DNA of 64,000 nucleotides. Origin: Syntrophomonadaceae bacterium (lineage in GTDB: Bacteria > Bacillota > Syntrophomonadia > Syntrophomonadales > DTU052). Shown piece by piece: positions 1 through 9,093 of the stretch. The DNA lies in the NCBI GenBank assembly GCA_012729505.1, contig JAAYDA010000048.1, positions 1 through 64,000 of the forward strand, read 5' to 3'. Positions within the stretch are counted from its first letter, which is position 1; each line of letters begins with the position of its first letter. The notes beneath the pieces were generated by a model. That model did no database searches, had not been told where the DNA came from, and was given only the letters and a program-made list of their open reading frames with translations. The position numbers were made by a program, and so were the translations under genes.

Positions 1-123
1 CCTCCGAGACTCCTTACACTTCCCGACTCTTGTGCCGTTTTACCGAAGTATCGTTCACGCCGCCCTTAGCGTGTAAGACTATACGCGGCTTTCGCCGCTA
101 TATGATGCGACTGCCTGTCGCAC
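1..123 (-). mobile_element. Putative 5' end (domain I start) of a group II intron, running off the left edge
   Basis: Minus strand from 123 reads GTGCGACAGGCAGTCGCATCATATAGCGGCGAAAGCCGCG...GTGTAAGGAGTCTCGGAGG: GUGYG 5' boundary followed by successive short hairpins (106-122, 85-98, 56-73) as in bacterial group II intron domain I. It directly follows a hairpin plus ATTTT (129-148, 124-128), the insertion context of class C introns. Confidence 0.55.
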
Positions 124-276
124 AAAATAGCGCAGCTCCCACTGCGCTTCAGACCGATAACAAAAGCAAATCTCTGCGTTGCCAGGTAATCCAGCTAATC
201 AACATACTTTAAGTACGCCTCAATCGCCAGCTTCCCTGGTGCCTTGACCTTCACTCCCGTCATTAGTCTAGATGAC
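124..276 (-). repeat. Structured non-coding element ending in a terminator-like hairpin (possible dispersed repeat, 5' exon of the intron)
   Basis: No credible CDS. Contains AGCGCAG-TGGGAG-CTGCGCT (129-148) followed by ATTTT on the minus strand, the palindrome TACTTAAAGTA, and pairable CCAGG/CCTGG segments. Confidence 0.35.
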
Positions 277-340
277 CAGCAAATAAGGTGTTTAAACAGA
301 CTCTTCTCCGGTCATTCCACAAGGCATTTGGGCACACTAA

Positions 341-360
341 TAAAGCAGGAAAACCCCGCT
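341..360 (-). terminator. Weak rho-independent terminator downstream of the RodZ-like gene
   Basis: Minus strand AGCGGGGTTTTCCTGCTTTATT: short GC stem with a G.U pair, then a T-rich run. Confidence 0.4.
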
Positions 361-442
361 CTTATGATCCAAATATTTACCTTATCGGCTGACCGACATC
401 CATCCACCTCTTAATGATAATCGGATAACTGTTCTTCCCCGG

Positions 443-1162
443 TCAGAAATCCTCAGGCGGAAACTCAAGGGTAATTGGACCGGATATGTCTCCGGCTGGA
501 CCCAGGTCTTTTCCATTATATTCAATCTTGACTCCGGAGGCATTTCCTAACCGTAAAGTAACGTTATTGTCTGCTTTAATCTCTCTGGTTTCTCCAGGCT
601 GGAGAGTAAAGTCGGTGTAGGGCTTTTCATCTTCAGTCACACGGACCCAACATCTTTCGATAGCCACCAAACGAAGATTTATTCCCTCCACATCAGGTGA
701 ATCGGGAGAGGTAGGAGCTTCAGGCGGCATCACATTATTTATTGGGGGTGGGTTATTGCTATCAGGTTGATCTGAAGATGGTATCAGGAAATCAACCAGA
801 AAAATACCCAACCAGATAACAACCACTAGAAATGCTGCCCCGGCCAGAATATTCTTGACCGGAATGCTAAGCTGCTGGGAGCGACTTACAGACAACTTGA
901 TTTCCTCTTCGCGTTCCGGCGGCTCTTCCCTTGTCACGTTCTTTTTGAATTCGCGCAAAACCTCGTCGGGATCAAATCCCAACATACGGGCATATCTTCG
1001 CACAAAACCTGATGCATAAACCATAGCAGGCAACAGATGGAAATCATTGCTTTCAAGAGCCGTAATATAATATTTTCGGATCTTAGTTTCCTCTTCTACC
1101 TCGTCCAGACTAAGGCCCAGCTCTAGACGGCGGGCTCGAAGTCTTTCACCTAATGATTCCAT
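443..1162 (-). CDS. RodZ-like protein: N-terminal HTH, TM segment, C-terminal DUF4115-like domain
   Basis: MESLGERLRARRLELGLSLDEVEEETKIRKYYITALE HTH, one TM helix, C-terminal ERCWVRVTEDEK...GETREIKADN. Confidence 0.85.
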   Translation of the reverse strand: MESLGERLRARRLELGLSLDEVEEETKIRKYYITALESNDFHLLPAMVYASGFVRRYARMLGFDPDEVLREFKKNVTREEPPEREEEIKLSVSRSQQLSIPVKNILAGAAFLVVVIWLGIFLVDFLIPSSDQPDSNNPPPINNVMPPEAPTSPDSPDVEGINLRLVAIERCWVRVTEDEKPYTDFTLQPGETREIKADNNVTLRLGNASGVKIEYNGKDLGPAGDISGPITLEFPPEDF

Positions 1163-1430
1163 CTGGTTTCCCCCTAATATGAGCTTTCTTCATATACAGC
1201 ATCCGTTAATATTGTTTTCACAAATTATTGATAAAATCATTCAGCAATGAGTCATAACGACTAGTCAAAATAACTTGAAACTCTTCCATTTGTTGCCCTT
1301 TGTTGATAAGCTTGGTATTTAACATTAATACTCTTCCCTACAGGCTATTTTAATTCCTGCAATGTTATTAATAATATAAACCAAAGCCCCAAGCCAATTG
1401 CTCTGCATAATAAGCTTCTATGATTCAGAT

Positions 1431-3707
1431 CTACATAATTTGACGTGACAACAGCTGTTTTAACTGTTCCTCATTGATCAGGACTTCCCTTCTACGGTTT
1501 ACGTCGACTTCTGAAACTATGCCTCTTTCTTCCATAATGTCAACCAGACGGGCCGCCCGCGCATATCCCACCCTCAGTTTGCGCTGCAGCATAGATACCG
1601 AAGCTTTTTGGTTCTCGACAAAAACCTTGACGGCCTCCCAGAACAATTCGTCTTCTGACTCCATCTCATTCATATGCTCAATAGATGATTCCCACTCGGC
1701 TGCCTCAGCAACAGTATCTTTGTCACGATTTTGTGACTTCAGATACTCGACCACCCGTTCCAAATCATTATCCGAAACATAGGCGCCTTGAATCCGAATG
1801 GGCTTAGCGGCACCAACTGGGAAGAAAAGCATATCCCCTCGTCCCAGGAGCTTTTCAGCTCCTCCCGTATCCAAAATAGTACGCGAATCAGTCTGTGAAG
1901 AAACGGCAAAGGCAATACGCGAGGGAATGTTCGCTTTAATTATACCAGTTACCACATCTACTGAAGGCCTTTGAGTTGCCACAACCAGATGAATACCTGC
2001 AGCCCGGGCCATTTGGGCCAGTCTGCAGATAGCATCTTCCACCTCCACCGGTGCCACCATCATTAAATCAGCCAGTTCATCAATCATAATCACGATAAAT
2101 GGCAGTCGTTCCAGATTAATTTCATTGTAGCGATAAATATCTCTGACTCCATTTTCCGAAAAACGTTTATACCTTTTTTCCATTTCACTCAGCATCCACC
2201 GCAGAACCATGGCAGCCTTCTTGGCATCAGTAATGACCGGTGCCATCAGATGCGGTATGCCGTTAAACATTGTCAGTTCCACCATTTTAGGGTCTATCAA
2301 AACCAGCCGCAATTCTTCCGGAGATGCTTTAAACAGCAAGCTGAGAATGATACTGTTCAAACACACACTTTTTCCCGAACCGGTAGATCCGGCAACTAAT
2401 AAATGCGGCATCTCTGCCAGATTGGCCACCACCGGATTCCCGGAAATATCTTCCCCTAAAGCAATAGTAAGATTATGAGCGGCATTCTCATACAGATTGC
2501 TGCTCAGTATGTTCTTTAAACCCACGGGAGTAATCTTCTCATTGGGAACCTCGATTCCCACCGCTGACTTTCCAGGAATGGGAGCTTCAATTCGAATGGC
2601 TTTCGCAGCCAGACTCAGCTGCAAGTCATCGGTTAAACTCAAGATTTTGCTGACCTTGATCCCCGGGGCTGGCTGCAGCTCATACCTGGTTACAGTGGGT
2701 CCACAGCTGACCTGGTTAACTTTTATTTTCATACCGAAGTTGACAAAAGTGTCTTCAAGGGTTTTTATACTTACTTTAATGTCATTTTTATTGAATACTC
2801 GTCCATTTTCCAGGGTAGAAAGCAAATCCAGAGAGGGACGGATATATTCATTATGACCAACCTTTTTAGGAATACGCGGCACATAAAGAGATTCTTCAAC
2901 AATTTTTACCGGTGGTGCTTTTGCTTCATGAACATTTAGTATGGGCTCGGGCTCCGGTTCAGGCTCCACCTTGGCTTTGGCCCCCAAAATAATAGGTTCA
3001 GGCGCAGTCATTTCCTCTTCATAAAATATTAGCTTATCCAAATACGCTAATGCTTTCTTGCTCCATATGCGCAGACTCTGAATCATTTCCTTTAAAGAGC
3101 GATTAACCAGCAATGCCCCACCCATAAGCAAAGCCAAAACCATTAAAAGGTTGGTGCCCAGGCGTCCCGTCAGACTGGTTAAGATGATAGCAAAAGTTCC
3201 GCCAATAACTCCTCCACCCAGCCCCAAACGCGCTGCTTCCCAGATCTCTAATCCTTGCGGGGCTCGATAAAGTGCAAAATATAGCAGAAAAACGCTGGAA
3301 ATGATAGCCAGGCCGGTCATCTTCGATGTCCAGTACGCCCGAGACCGAAATATATCCAATGACCATAACACCAAAAAGCCAGGCAATAACACCGACAGGG
3401 AGCCGAATAAACTTTCCATTCCCAGAACCAGATATGTACCCAAAAAGCCTATTATTTCATTATCATCAGGCTTGCCACTGTAATACAGCAGGCTTACCCC
3501 CAAAAACAAGCCAACTCCCAGAAGAAGAGTTGCGTGCAAGTCTATCCGCGGCTTTTTCTGGGGTGGGGCAATCTTTTTCTTTTTTACTGCCTTTGGCAAA
3601 CTCGCACCTCCCTCTTTAAACAGATTCAAGCTGTCCCCGTATAAGTCCTTCTCCTGCTCAGAACCATTAATAAACCAATAGAATTGCGGGACAGTCGTTC
3701 CAAGCAT
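1431..3707 (-). CDS. ftsK: DNA translocase FtsK/SpoIIIE
   Basis: N-terminal TM helices, Walker A GSTGSGKSVCLNS, IDELADLMM, ATQRPSVDVVTG, C-terminal gamma winged helix. Exact start uncertain. Confidence 0.95.
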   Translation of the reverse strand: MLGTTVPQFYWFINGSEQEKDLYGDSLNLFKEGGASLPKAVKKKKIAPPQKKPRIDLHATLLLGVGLFLGVSLLYYSGKPDDNEIIGFLGTYLVLGMESLFGSLSVLLPGFLVLWSLDIFRSRAYWTSKMTGLAIISSVFLLYFALYRAPQGLEIWEAARLGLGGGVIGGTFAIILTSLTGRLGTNLLMVLALLMGGALLVNRSLKEMIQSLRIWSKKALAYLDKLIFYEEEMTAPEPIILGAKAKVEPEPEPEPILNVHEAKAPPVKIVEESLYVPRIPKKVGHNEYIRPSLDLLSTLENGRVFNKNDIKVSIKTLEDTFVNFGMKIKVNQVSCGPTVTRYELQPAPGIKVSKILSLTDDLQLSLAAKAIRIEAPIPGKSAVGIEVPNEKITPVGLKNILSSNLYENAAHNLTIALGEDISGNPVVANLAEMPHLLVAGSTGSGKSVCLNSIILSLLFKASPEELRLVLIDPKMVELTMFNGIPHLMAPVITDAKKAAMVLRWMLSEMEKRYKRFSENGVRDIYRYNEINLERLPFIVIMIDELADLMMVAPVEVEDAICRLAQMARAAGIHLVVATQRPSVDVVTGIIKANIPSRIAFAVSSQTDSRTILDTGGAEKLLGRGDMLFFPVGAAKPIRIQGAYVSDNDLERVVEYLKSQNRDKDTVAEAAEWESSIEHMNEMESEDELFWEAVKVFVENQKASVSMLQRKLRVGYARAARLVDIMEERGIVSEVDVNRRREVLINEEQLKQLLSRQIM

Positions 3708-3784
3708 CCCGTCAGTATAAAAAAGTCAATACTGCTCACATATTCCCATGTGAAAACACACTCTCTCCCGTTTTTGCTCCATAA

Positions 3785-3815
3785 ATTATAGCATACGGCA
3801 GACAGTGTATTCCAA
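3785..3815 (-). promoter_or_regulatory. Candidate sigma-A promoter for ftsK
   Basis: TTGGAA (3815-3810), 19-nt spacer, TATAAT (3790-3785) on the minus strand. Confidence 0.35.
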
Positions 3816-3830
3816 ATATCTTGTCGTCCC

Positions 3831-4070
3831 TTAATGGGAACCGTATTTTTCCTCGCGCCGATAAATGGGTAAATCAATTACTACCCCAGGCTGGAACTCG
3901 CTGCGCAGATACTCTTGGGGATCAGTGGTAATGAGCCGCAAAACAGTGGCCTTCTTAAAACCATCCGGTCGCACCACCAAGCGGGATGAGCTGTTAAGCT
4001 CAATTTCAACTTCTTCCCATGATGATTCACCACACAAAATGTAATCTTCAATGCCGGTATATATTATCAA
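3831..4070 (-). CDS. ylzJ: YlzJ-like small protein
   Basis: 79 aa between tepA and ftsK, as in Bacillus synteny; [14 protein letters not shown]... Confidence 0.7.
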   Translation of the reverse strand: MIIYTGIEDYILCGESSWEEVEIELNSSSRLVVRPDGFKKATVLRLITTDPQEYLRSEFQPGVVIDLPIYRREEKYGSH

Positions 4071-4762
4071 TGAACTTTCCCCTCCTGTGCAATTAGTCGG
4101 CGCAAATGTTCAACTGCTTCCTTTACTCCTCCGATAGCATCAATTAATCCTATGTCGACAGCATCTTTGCCTACCAGCACGGTTCCAATATCCCGGGCCA
4201 GTTCACCGGTAGAAAACATCAAATCGCGAAATTGTTGATCAGTAACTCTTGAATGAGAAGTTACAAACCTGATTACCCGATCCTGCATTTTGTCCAGATA
4301 TTCATAAGTTTGGGGAACCGAAATAATTAATCCGGTAAGTCGGATAGGATGGACTGTCATAGTAGCAGTATGAGCTATTAATGAATAGCTGGTGCTAACC
4401 GCAATCGGTACTCCAATGGAATGACCTCCTCCCAGGACAATGGAAACAGATGGCTTCGACATGCTGGCCAACATCTCGGCAATGGCCAAACCCGCTTCCA
4501 CATCACCTCCTACGGTATTAAGAATAACCAAAAGCCCCTTAATATCCGGGTTTTCTTCCACGGCTACCAGCTGCGGGATAATATGCTCGTACTTGGTAGT
4601 CTTGTTCTGGGGAGGCATTACCATATGACCTTCTATCTGTCCGATAATGGACAGGCAGTGAAACTCACTCTTGAATCCTGGAATCTCTATTTGTCCAAAC
4701 TCTTTAATTGCCTCAGTTTTTTTGGCTTCTGCCATAGGTTGCTGTTCAGGATTATTTGACAT
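4067..4762 (-). CDS. tepA: ClpP-like translocation-enhancing protease TepA
   Basis: ORF track starts at 5014, but ATG at 4762 ([10 protein letters not shown]) is preceded by GGGAGG, and a terminator lies at 4912-4939 inside the longer ORF. ClpP-fold motifs [18 protein letters not shown] and [13 protein letters not shown]. Confidence 0.85.
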   Translation of the reverse strand: MSNNPEQQPMAEAKKTEAIKEFGQIEIPGFKSEFHCLSIIGQIEGHMVMPPQNKTTKYEHIIPQLVAVEENPDIKGLLVILNTVGGDVEAGLAIAEMLASMSKPSVSIVLGGGHSIGVPIAVSTSYSLIAHTATMTVHPIRLTGLIISVPQTYEYLDKMQDRVIRFVTSHSRVTDQQFRDLMFSTGELARDIGTVLVGKDAVDIGLIDAIGGVKEAVEHLRRLIAQEGKVH

Positions 4763-4911
4763 TAAGATTCCTCCCATACTATTTCTAGAGTATATTATCC
4801 CGATTAAAGTACAAATTATCACAAAATAAATAACCAGTTGAAAATTCACCCTTTCCAAACCGGTACCCGCTCCAACTCTTATGCCGGCATAATTCAGCAT
4901 ATCCTGTTCGA

Positions 4912-4939
4912 AATAAAAACCCGGCCTTTCAGCCGGGTT
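4912..4939 (-). terminator. Rho-independent terminator after the CBS-ACT gene / liv unit
   Basis: Minus strand AACCCGGC-TGAAAG-GCCGGGTT followed by TTTATTT. Confidence 0.8.
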
Positions 4940-5018
4940 ATCACAGCTATTATTCAGATAATCGGATCCAAGTTTCCTCCAATATCCTTTGATCCTGCAG
5001 CCTCTGGCTGCCAATAAT

Positions 5019-5675
5019 CTAGTATTCTTTAATAATGACCGATTCTACCTGCAGGCCGCGCTCTTTTAAAGCGTCTACAACATCCTGGCAATCCAACTCT
5101 TCCAGCCGGATAACCATCTTGTACATTTTTTTCTTATTGTCATAATAGGCTACCGTATTTACTATGTTTTTGCCCTTTTCCGCAATCATAGTAGTAATCT
5201 CCGCCACCGTGCCGGGCCGATCCAATGTATAAAAATCGATGCGAGTATGAGGGCTTGTCACACCAAGTACATCTATGAGGGCATCAAAAACGTCGGTCTC
5301 GGTTATTATGCCTACCAATATCCCATTATCATCAACCACCGGTAATCCGCTGACTTTGTTTTCCCGCATCAGCCTGGCAGCCGTTTCAATATAATTGTTG
5401 GGGCCAATAGTAATAACCTTTTGATTGCCGGGCAGAATATCTTTGATCTTCGTTTTGGCCAGTAAATAATTAAGTTCATGCTTGCTAAGGGTAGTAGCAG
5501 ATGACGGACTGGCTCTATTCAGATCCGTGATTGTCACTATACCCACTACTTTATCTTTCTCCATTACAGGCAGTCGGCGAATATTACTATCATTCATCAA
5601 AGCCAGCGCCTCAATAACATTAGTTTCCAACCCAACAGCTTTAGGATTTTCGGTCATCCGGTTTTTTACCTGCAT
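5019..5675 (-). CDS. Tandem CBS domain plus ACT domain protein (AcuB-like)
   Basis: [24 protein letters not shown]... two CBS repeats, C-terminal ACT-like [25 protein letters not shown]. Confidence 0.85.
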   Translation of the reverse strand: MQVKNRMTENPKAVGLETNVIEALALMNDSNIRRLPVMEKDKVVGIVTITDLNRASPSSATTLSKHELNYLLAKTKIKDILPGNQKVITIGPNNYIETAARLMRENKVSGLPVVDDNGILVGIITETDVFDALIDVLGVTSPHTRIDFYTLDRPGTVAEITTMIAEKGKNIVNTVAYYDNKKKMYKMVIRLEELDCQDVVDALKERGLQVESVIIKEY

Positions 5676-5714
5676 AGTTCCTAACCTCCCTCAATTATCA
5701 TCTTTCTCCGGAAT

Positions 5715-6419
5715 TTAGCCTCCCAGATATGCCTTTTTTACCTCTGCGCTCTTCATGAGCTGTTCTGAGGGTCCCTGCAGAACTATTTCTCCGGTTTCTA
5801 AAACGTAGGCTCTATCCGCAATAGACAATGCCATATTAGCATTCTGTTCAACCAAAAGAATTGTTGTCCCTTGCGAGTTAATGTCCTTGATTATCTCAAA
5901 TATTTCTTTTACTAACAGGGGTGCTAATCCCATAGAGGGTTCATCCATTAACAAAAGCTCAGGTCGAGCCATTAGGGCCCGGCCTATAGCCAGCATCTGC
6001 TGCTCTCCGCCACTCAAGGTTCCGGATATTTGCTTGCGTCTTTCTCCCAATCGGGGAAAGCGGCCAAATACGCTTTGAATATCACGCCGGACCTCTTTCT
6101 TATCTTTACGCAAATAGGCGCCCATCTCTAAATTCTCCAAAACTGACATGGTGGAAAAGACCCGCCTTCCCTCCGGAACCTGAGAAATGCCCAATCCCAC
6201 TATCTTTTCGGGCAAGACTTTAGTTATATCGGTGCCTTTATAAGTAACCGTTCCATTCTGGGGTCGGAGAATGCCGGAAATCGTTTTGAGCGTAGTAGTT
6301 TTGCCCGCTCCATTAGCGCCAATGAGGGTAACAATCGAACCCTGCTCAACTTTCAGGGAAAGCCCCTTGAGAGCATGGATGGCACCATAGTATACATCTA
6401 TTTCTTTTACTTCAAGCAC
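5715..6419 (-). CDS. livF: Branched-chain amino acid ABC transporter ATP-binding protein LivF
   Basis: GANGAGKTTTLKTISG, LSGGEQQMLAIGRALMARPELLLMDEPSMGLAP. Confidence 0.93.
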   Translation of the reverse strand: MLEVKEIDVYYGAIHALKGLSLKVEQGSIVTLIGANGAGKTTTLKTISGILRPQNGTVTYKGTDITKVLPEKIVGLGISQVPEGRRVFSTMSVLENLEMGAYLRKDKKEVRRDIQSVFGRFPRLGERRKQISGTLSGGEQQMLAIGRALMARPELLLMDEPSMGLAPLLVKEIFEIIKDINSQGTTILLVEQNANMALSIADRAYVLETGEIVLQGPSEQLMKSAEVKKAYLGG

Positions 6420-7186
6420 TATTCAACCTCCTCCCCCAAATATGCTTGAATAACTTGCTTATTATTCCTTATTTCTTCAGGTTTGCCATGAGCAATTATC
6501 TGTCCGTAGTCCAATACATAAATCCGCTCACAGACCCCCATGACTAAAGACATATCATGCTCAATCAGCAAAATGGTCAGATTGAAATCACTTCTGATCC
6601 ATTCAATCAAATTCATCAGATCCTTAGTCTCCTGAGGATTCATTCCTGCCGCCGGCTCATCTAAAATAAGTAATTTGGGCCCGGTAGCCAGAGCTCTGGC
6701 AATTTCCAGACGTCTCTGTTCACCATAAGGCAGATTCCGGGCCAACTCATCTTTTTTATCCGCCAGTTTAAAAATTTCAAGATATTTTAATGACTCCTGT
6801 TCAATTTGCTTCTCACCTCTGAAGAAAGCGGGAGCTCTGAATATGGTACTGAGCAAACCATAGCTCACATCCTTGTGAGCAGCTATCTTGACATTGTCCA
6901 GAACCGACAGGTCGTTAAAAAGGCGAATGTTCTGAAAGGTCCGCGCAATACCGCGGGCACAAATGTTATATGGGGGCCGTCCGACTATTTCTTCTCCGTC
7001 AAAGATTATACTGCCCTGGTCAGGCTTATAAACCCCGGTAATCAGATTAAAAACCGTAGTCTTTCCCGCACCATTGGGGCCAATAAGGCCAACCAATTCA
7101 TTCTCATCCAGCCGAAAGTTGAAATTAAGAACTGCGCTTAGTCCGCCAAAGGATTTAGCCAAATTTTTTATTTCTATTATACTCAT
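6419..7186 (-). CDS. livG: Branched-chain amino acid ABC transporter ATP-binding protein LivG
   Basis: GPNGAGKTTVFNLITGVYKPDQG, RGIARTFQNIRLF, LPYGEQRRLEIARALAT. Confidence 0.93.
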   Translation of the reverse strand: MSIIEIKNLAKSFGGLSAVLNFNFRLDENELVGLIGPNGAGKTTVFNLITGVYKPDQGSIIFDGEEIVGRPPYNICARGIARTFQNIRLFNDLSVLDNVKIAAHKDVSYGLLSTIFRAPAFFRGEKQIEQESLKYLEIFKLADKKDELARNLPYGEQRRLEIARALATGPKLLILDEPAAGMNPQETKDLMNLIEWIRSDFNLTILLIEHDMSLVMGVCERIYVLDYGQIIAHGKPEEIRNNKQVIQAYLGEEVE

Positions 7187-8133
7187 TTACGTCCACCCCA
7201 AATCCTGCCAAACGTCTGTCGGCTCAATTCCCTGTTCCCCATTAAACCCTGAGGACGATAGATCATGACGATAATCAGAGTCAAGGCATAGAGAATCATT
7301 CTAATCGCCGGGAAAGACTGCAAAACTGCGGTCAGAACGGTAATAAACATCGCTGCTATAACCGCGCCGGTAGTACTGCCCAAACCACCCAGAACTACCA
7401 TAACCAGTATGTCAAATGATTTCAGGAAATTAAAAGTCTCCGGTTTAATTATATAGAAATAATGAGCATACAATGCTCCGGCCAAACCGGCAAACATGGC
7501 ACCGAATACGAAAGCCAAAACCTTGTAACTGGTAGTGTTAATTCCCATGAGTTCAGAGGCAATTTCATCCTCCCGCACTGAAATAATGGCTCTTCCGTAG
7601 CTGGAATTAACCAGATTCACTACTACCAGAATAGTAAGCAGCATAGCTCCAAACAACCAGGGCCAGGTGGTCAATCTGCTTATGCCTACAATTCCCGCCG
7701 GCCCGTTTACTGCATCGATATTCTGCAGAACAACTCTGATGACTTCACCAAATGCCAAGGTCGCAATGGCTAAATAATCGCCTTTAAGTCTTAATGTAGG
7801 TACACCGATAATGAATCCGGCCAAGGCAGCCGCCAAACAAGCCATCAGCAATCCTGCTATGAATGGATAACCCAGCATATTAGTCATTATTACCGATGCG
7901 TAGGCGCCCACCGCCATAAAACCGGCATGTCCTAATGATAACTGCCCCGTGAAACCGTTGATCAAATTTAAGCTTACCGCCAGAATAATATTAATAACCA
8001 TCGAGGCCAGGTTTATCTGATAGTACTGATTAAGCAGCCCTGCCGTAATAGCATATTGAACAATAGTAAATATTGCCGCTAATATAAGAACTTCTCCGCC
8101 AAAACTGAGCCAATTTCTTTTCTTTTCCTGCAT
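7183..8133 (-). CDS. livM: Branched-chain amino acid ABC transporter permease LivM
   Basis: SLNLINGFTGQLSLGHAGFMAVGAYASVIM; polytopic. Confidence 0.92.
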   Translation of the reverse strand: MQEKKRNWLSFGGEVLILAAIFTIVQYAITAGLLNQYYQINLASMVINIILAVSLNLINGFTGQLSLGHAGFMAVGAYASVIMTNMLGYPFIAGLLMACLAAALAGFIIGVPTLRLKGDYLAIATLAFGEVIRVVLQNIDAVNGPAGIVGISRLTTWPWLFGAMLLTILVVVNLVNSSYGRAIISVREDEIASELMGINTTSYKVLAFVFGAMFAGLAGALYAHYFYIIKPETFNFLKSFDILVMVVLGGLGSTTGAVIAAMFITVLTAVLQSFPAIRMILYALTLIIVMIYRPQGLMGNRELSRQTFGRIWGGRK

Positions 8134-8143
8134 TATTGCTCAC

Positions 8144-9025
8144 CTACACTTTTTCGCCGGTATTTTTGCCCAGGAGGCCGGTGGGCTTAATGAGCAGGAT
8201 CAAGATGAGCACTCCAAAAGCCACCGCATCCCGATAAAGACTGCTGCCATATCCGCTGACAAACGTCTCCAGGATACCCAGCACAAAACCTCCCACCATG
8301 GCACCAGGAATGAGGCCAATACCTCCTAATACAGCTGCCACAAAAGCTTTTAAACCTGGAATGATTCCCATCAATGGATTGACTGTATTGTAATAAACAC
8401 CTATCATAACCCCGGCAGCAGCAGCAAGTGCCGAACCGATAGCAAAGGTTATGGAGATGGTCTTATCCACACTTATGCCCATTAGTACCGCTGCTTCCCG
8501 ATCCACCGACACAGCCCGCATAGCCTTGCCGGTCTTAGTCTGCTTAATGATGAACTGTAAAATAATCATCAATACTACAGCGGATACGATAATAAAAATG
8601 TCTTTGTTGGTAATAAGCAGTCCCATAATCTCATATTGCTGCAGGGGGAAAGCGGATTGAGGAAATACTTTCTGCTGAGGTCCTAACAAGAAAATCGTAG
8701 CATATTCCAGGAATAAGGACATTCCAATGGCTGTTATTAAGGCCGCTATTCGAGTCGAATTACGCAGAGGTCGATAGGCGATTTTCTCAATGACCACACC
8801 CAAAATAGCACAAGCTATCATCGCAAAAATCATGGCCGCCACGATGTTGCTCCCCAAAAGAGTGATAGAGTAAAATCCTACAAAGGCACCCACCATCATA
8901 ATATCGCCATGAGCAAAGTTTATTAGCAGAATAATTCCATAAACCATGGTATAACCCAGGGCGATCAAGGCATAAATGGCGCCCAGGGATAAACCGTTAA
9001 TAAGTTGTTGTGAAAATTCAAGCAT
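8144..9025 (-). CDS. livH: Branched-chain amino acid ABC transporter permease LivH
   Basis: SLGAIYALIALGYTMVYGIILLINFAHGDIMMVGA. Start placed at 9025 (MLEFSQQ) with RBS AAGGAAG; the longer ORF would translate through the 9054-9083 hairpin. Confidence 0.9.
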   Translation of the reverse strand: MLEFSQQLINGLSLGAIYALIALGYTMVYGIILLINFAHGDIMMVGAFVGFYSITLLGSNIVAAMIFAMIACAILGVVIEKIAYRPLRNSTRIAALITAIGMSLFLEYATIFLLGPQQKVFPQSAFPLQQYEIMGLLITNKDIFIIVSAVVLMIILQFIIKQTKTGKAMRAVSVDREAAVLMGISVDKTISITFAIGSALAAAAGVMIGVYYNTVNPLMGIIPGLKAFVAAVLGGIGLIPGAMVGGFVLGILETFVSGYGSSLYRDAVAFGVLILILLIKPTGLLGKNTGEKV

Positions 9026-9053
9026 GATAGCCACTTCCTTTAATAAGGGTAAT

Positions 9054-9083
9054 GGCAACCGGAGGAAATTTCCTCCAGTTGCC
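9054..9083 (-). promoter_or_regulatory. Perfect intercistronic stem-loop between livJ and livH
   Basis: GGCAACTGGAGGAAATTTCCTCCGGTTGCC: 15-bp arms (one T.G), no following U tract. Confidence 0.75.
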
Positions 9084-9093
9084 ATTCGGTATC

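Noticed and set aside
30-212. 60-aa plus-strand ORF at the left edge
   Set aside because: It lies antisense across the putative intron 5' end and the structured element; no protein similarity recognised.
3103-3366. 87-aa minus-strand ORF inside ftsK
   Set aside because: Alternative frame within the ftsK transmembrane-coding region.
4763-5014. N-terminal extension of the tepA ORF in the track
   Set aside because: The extension would translate across a rho-independent terminator, and a strong RBS precedes the ATG at 4762.
9026-9085. N-terminal extension of livH
   Set aside because: Encoded by the intercistronic hairpin; a good RBS precedes ATG at 9025.
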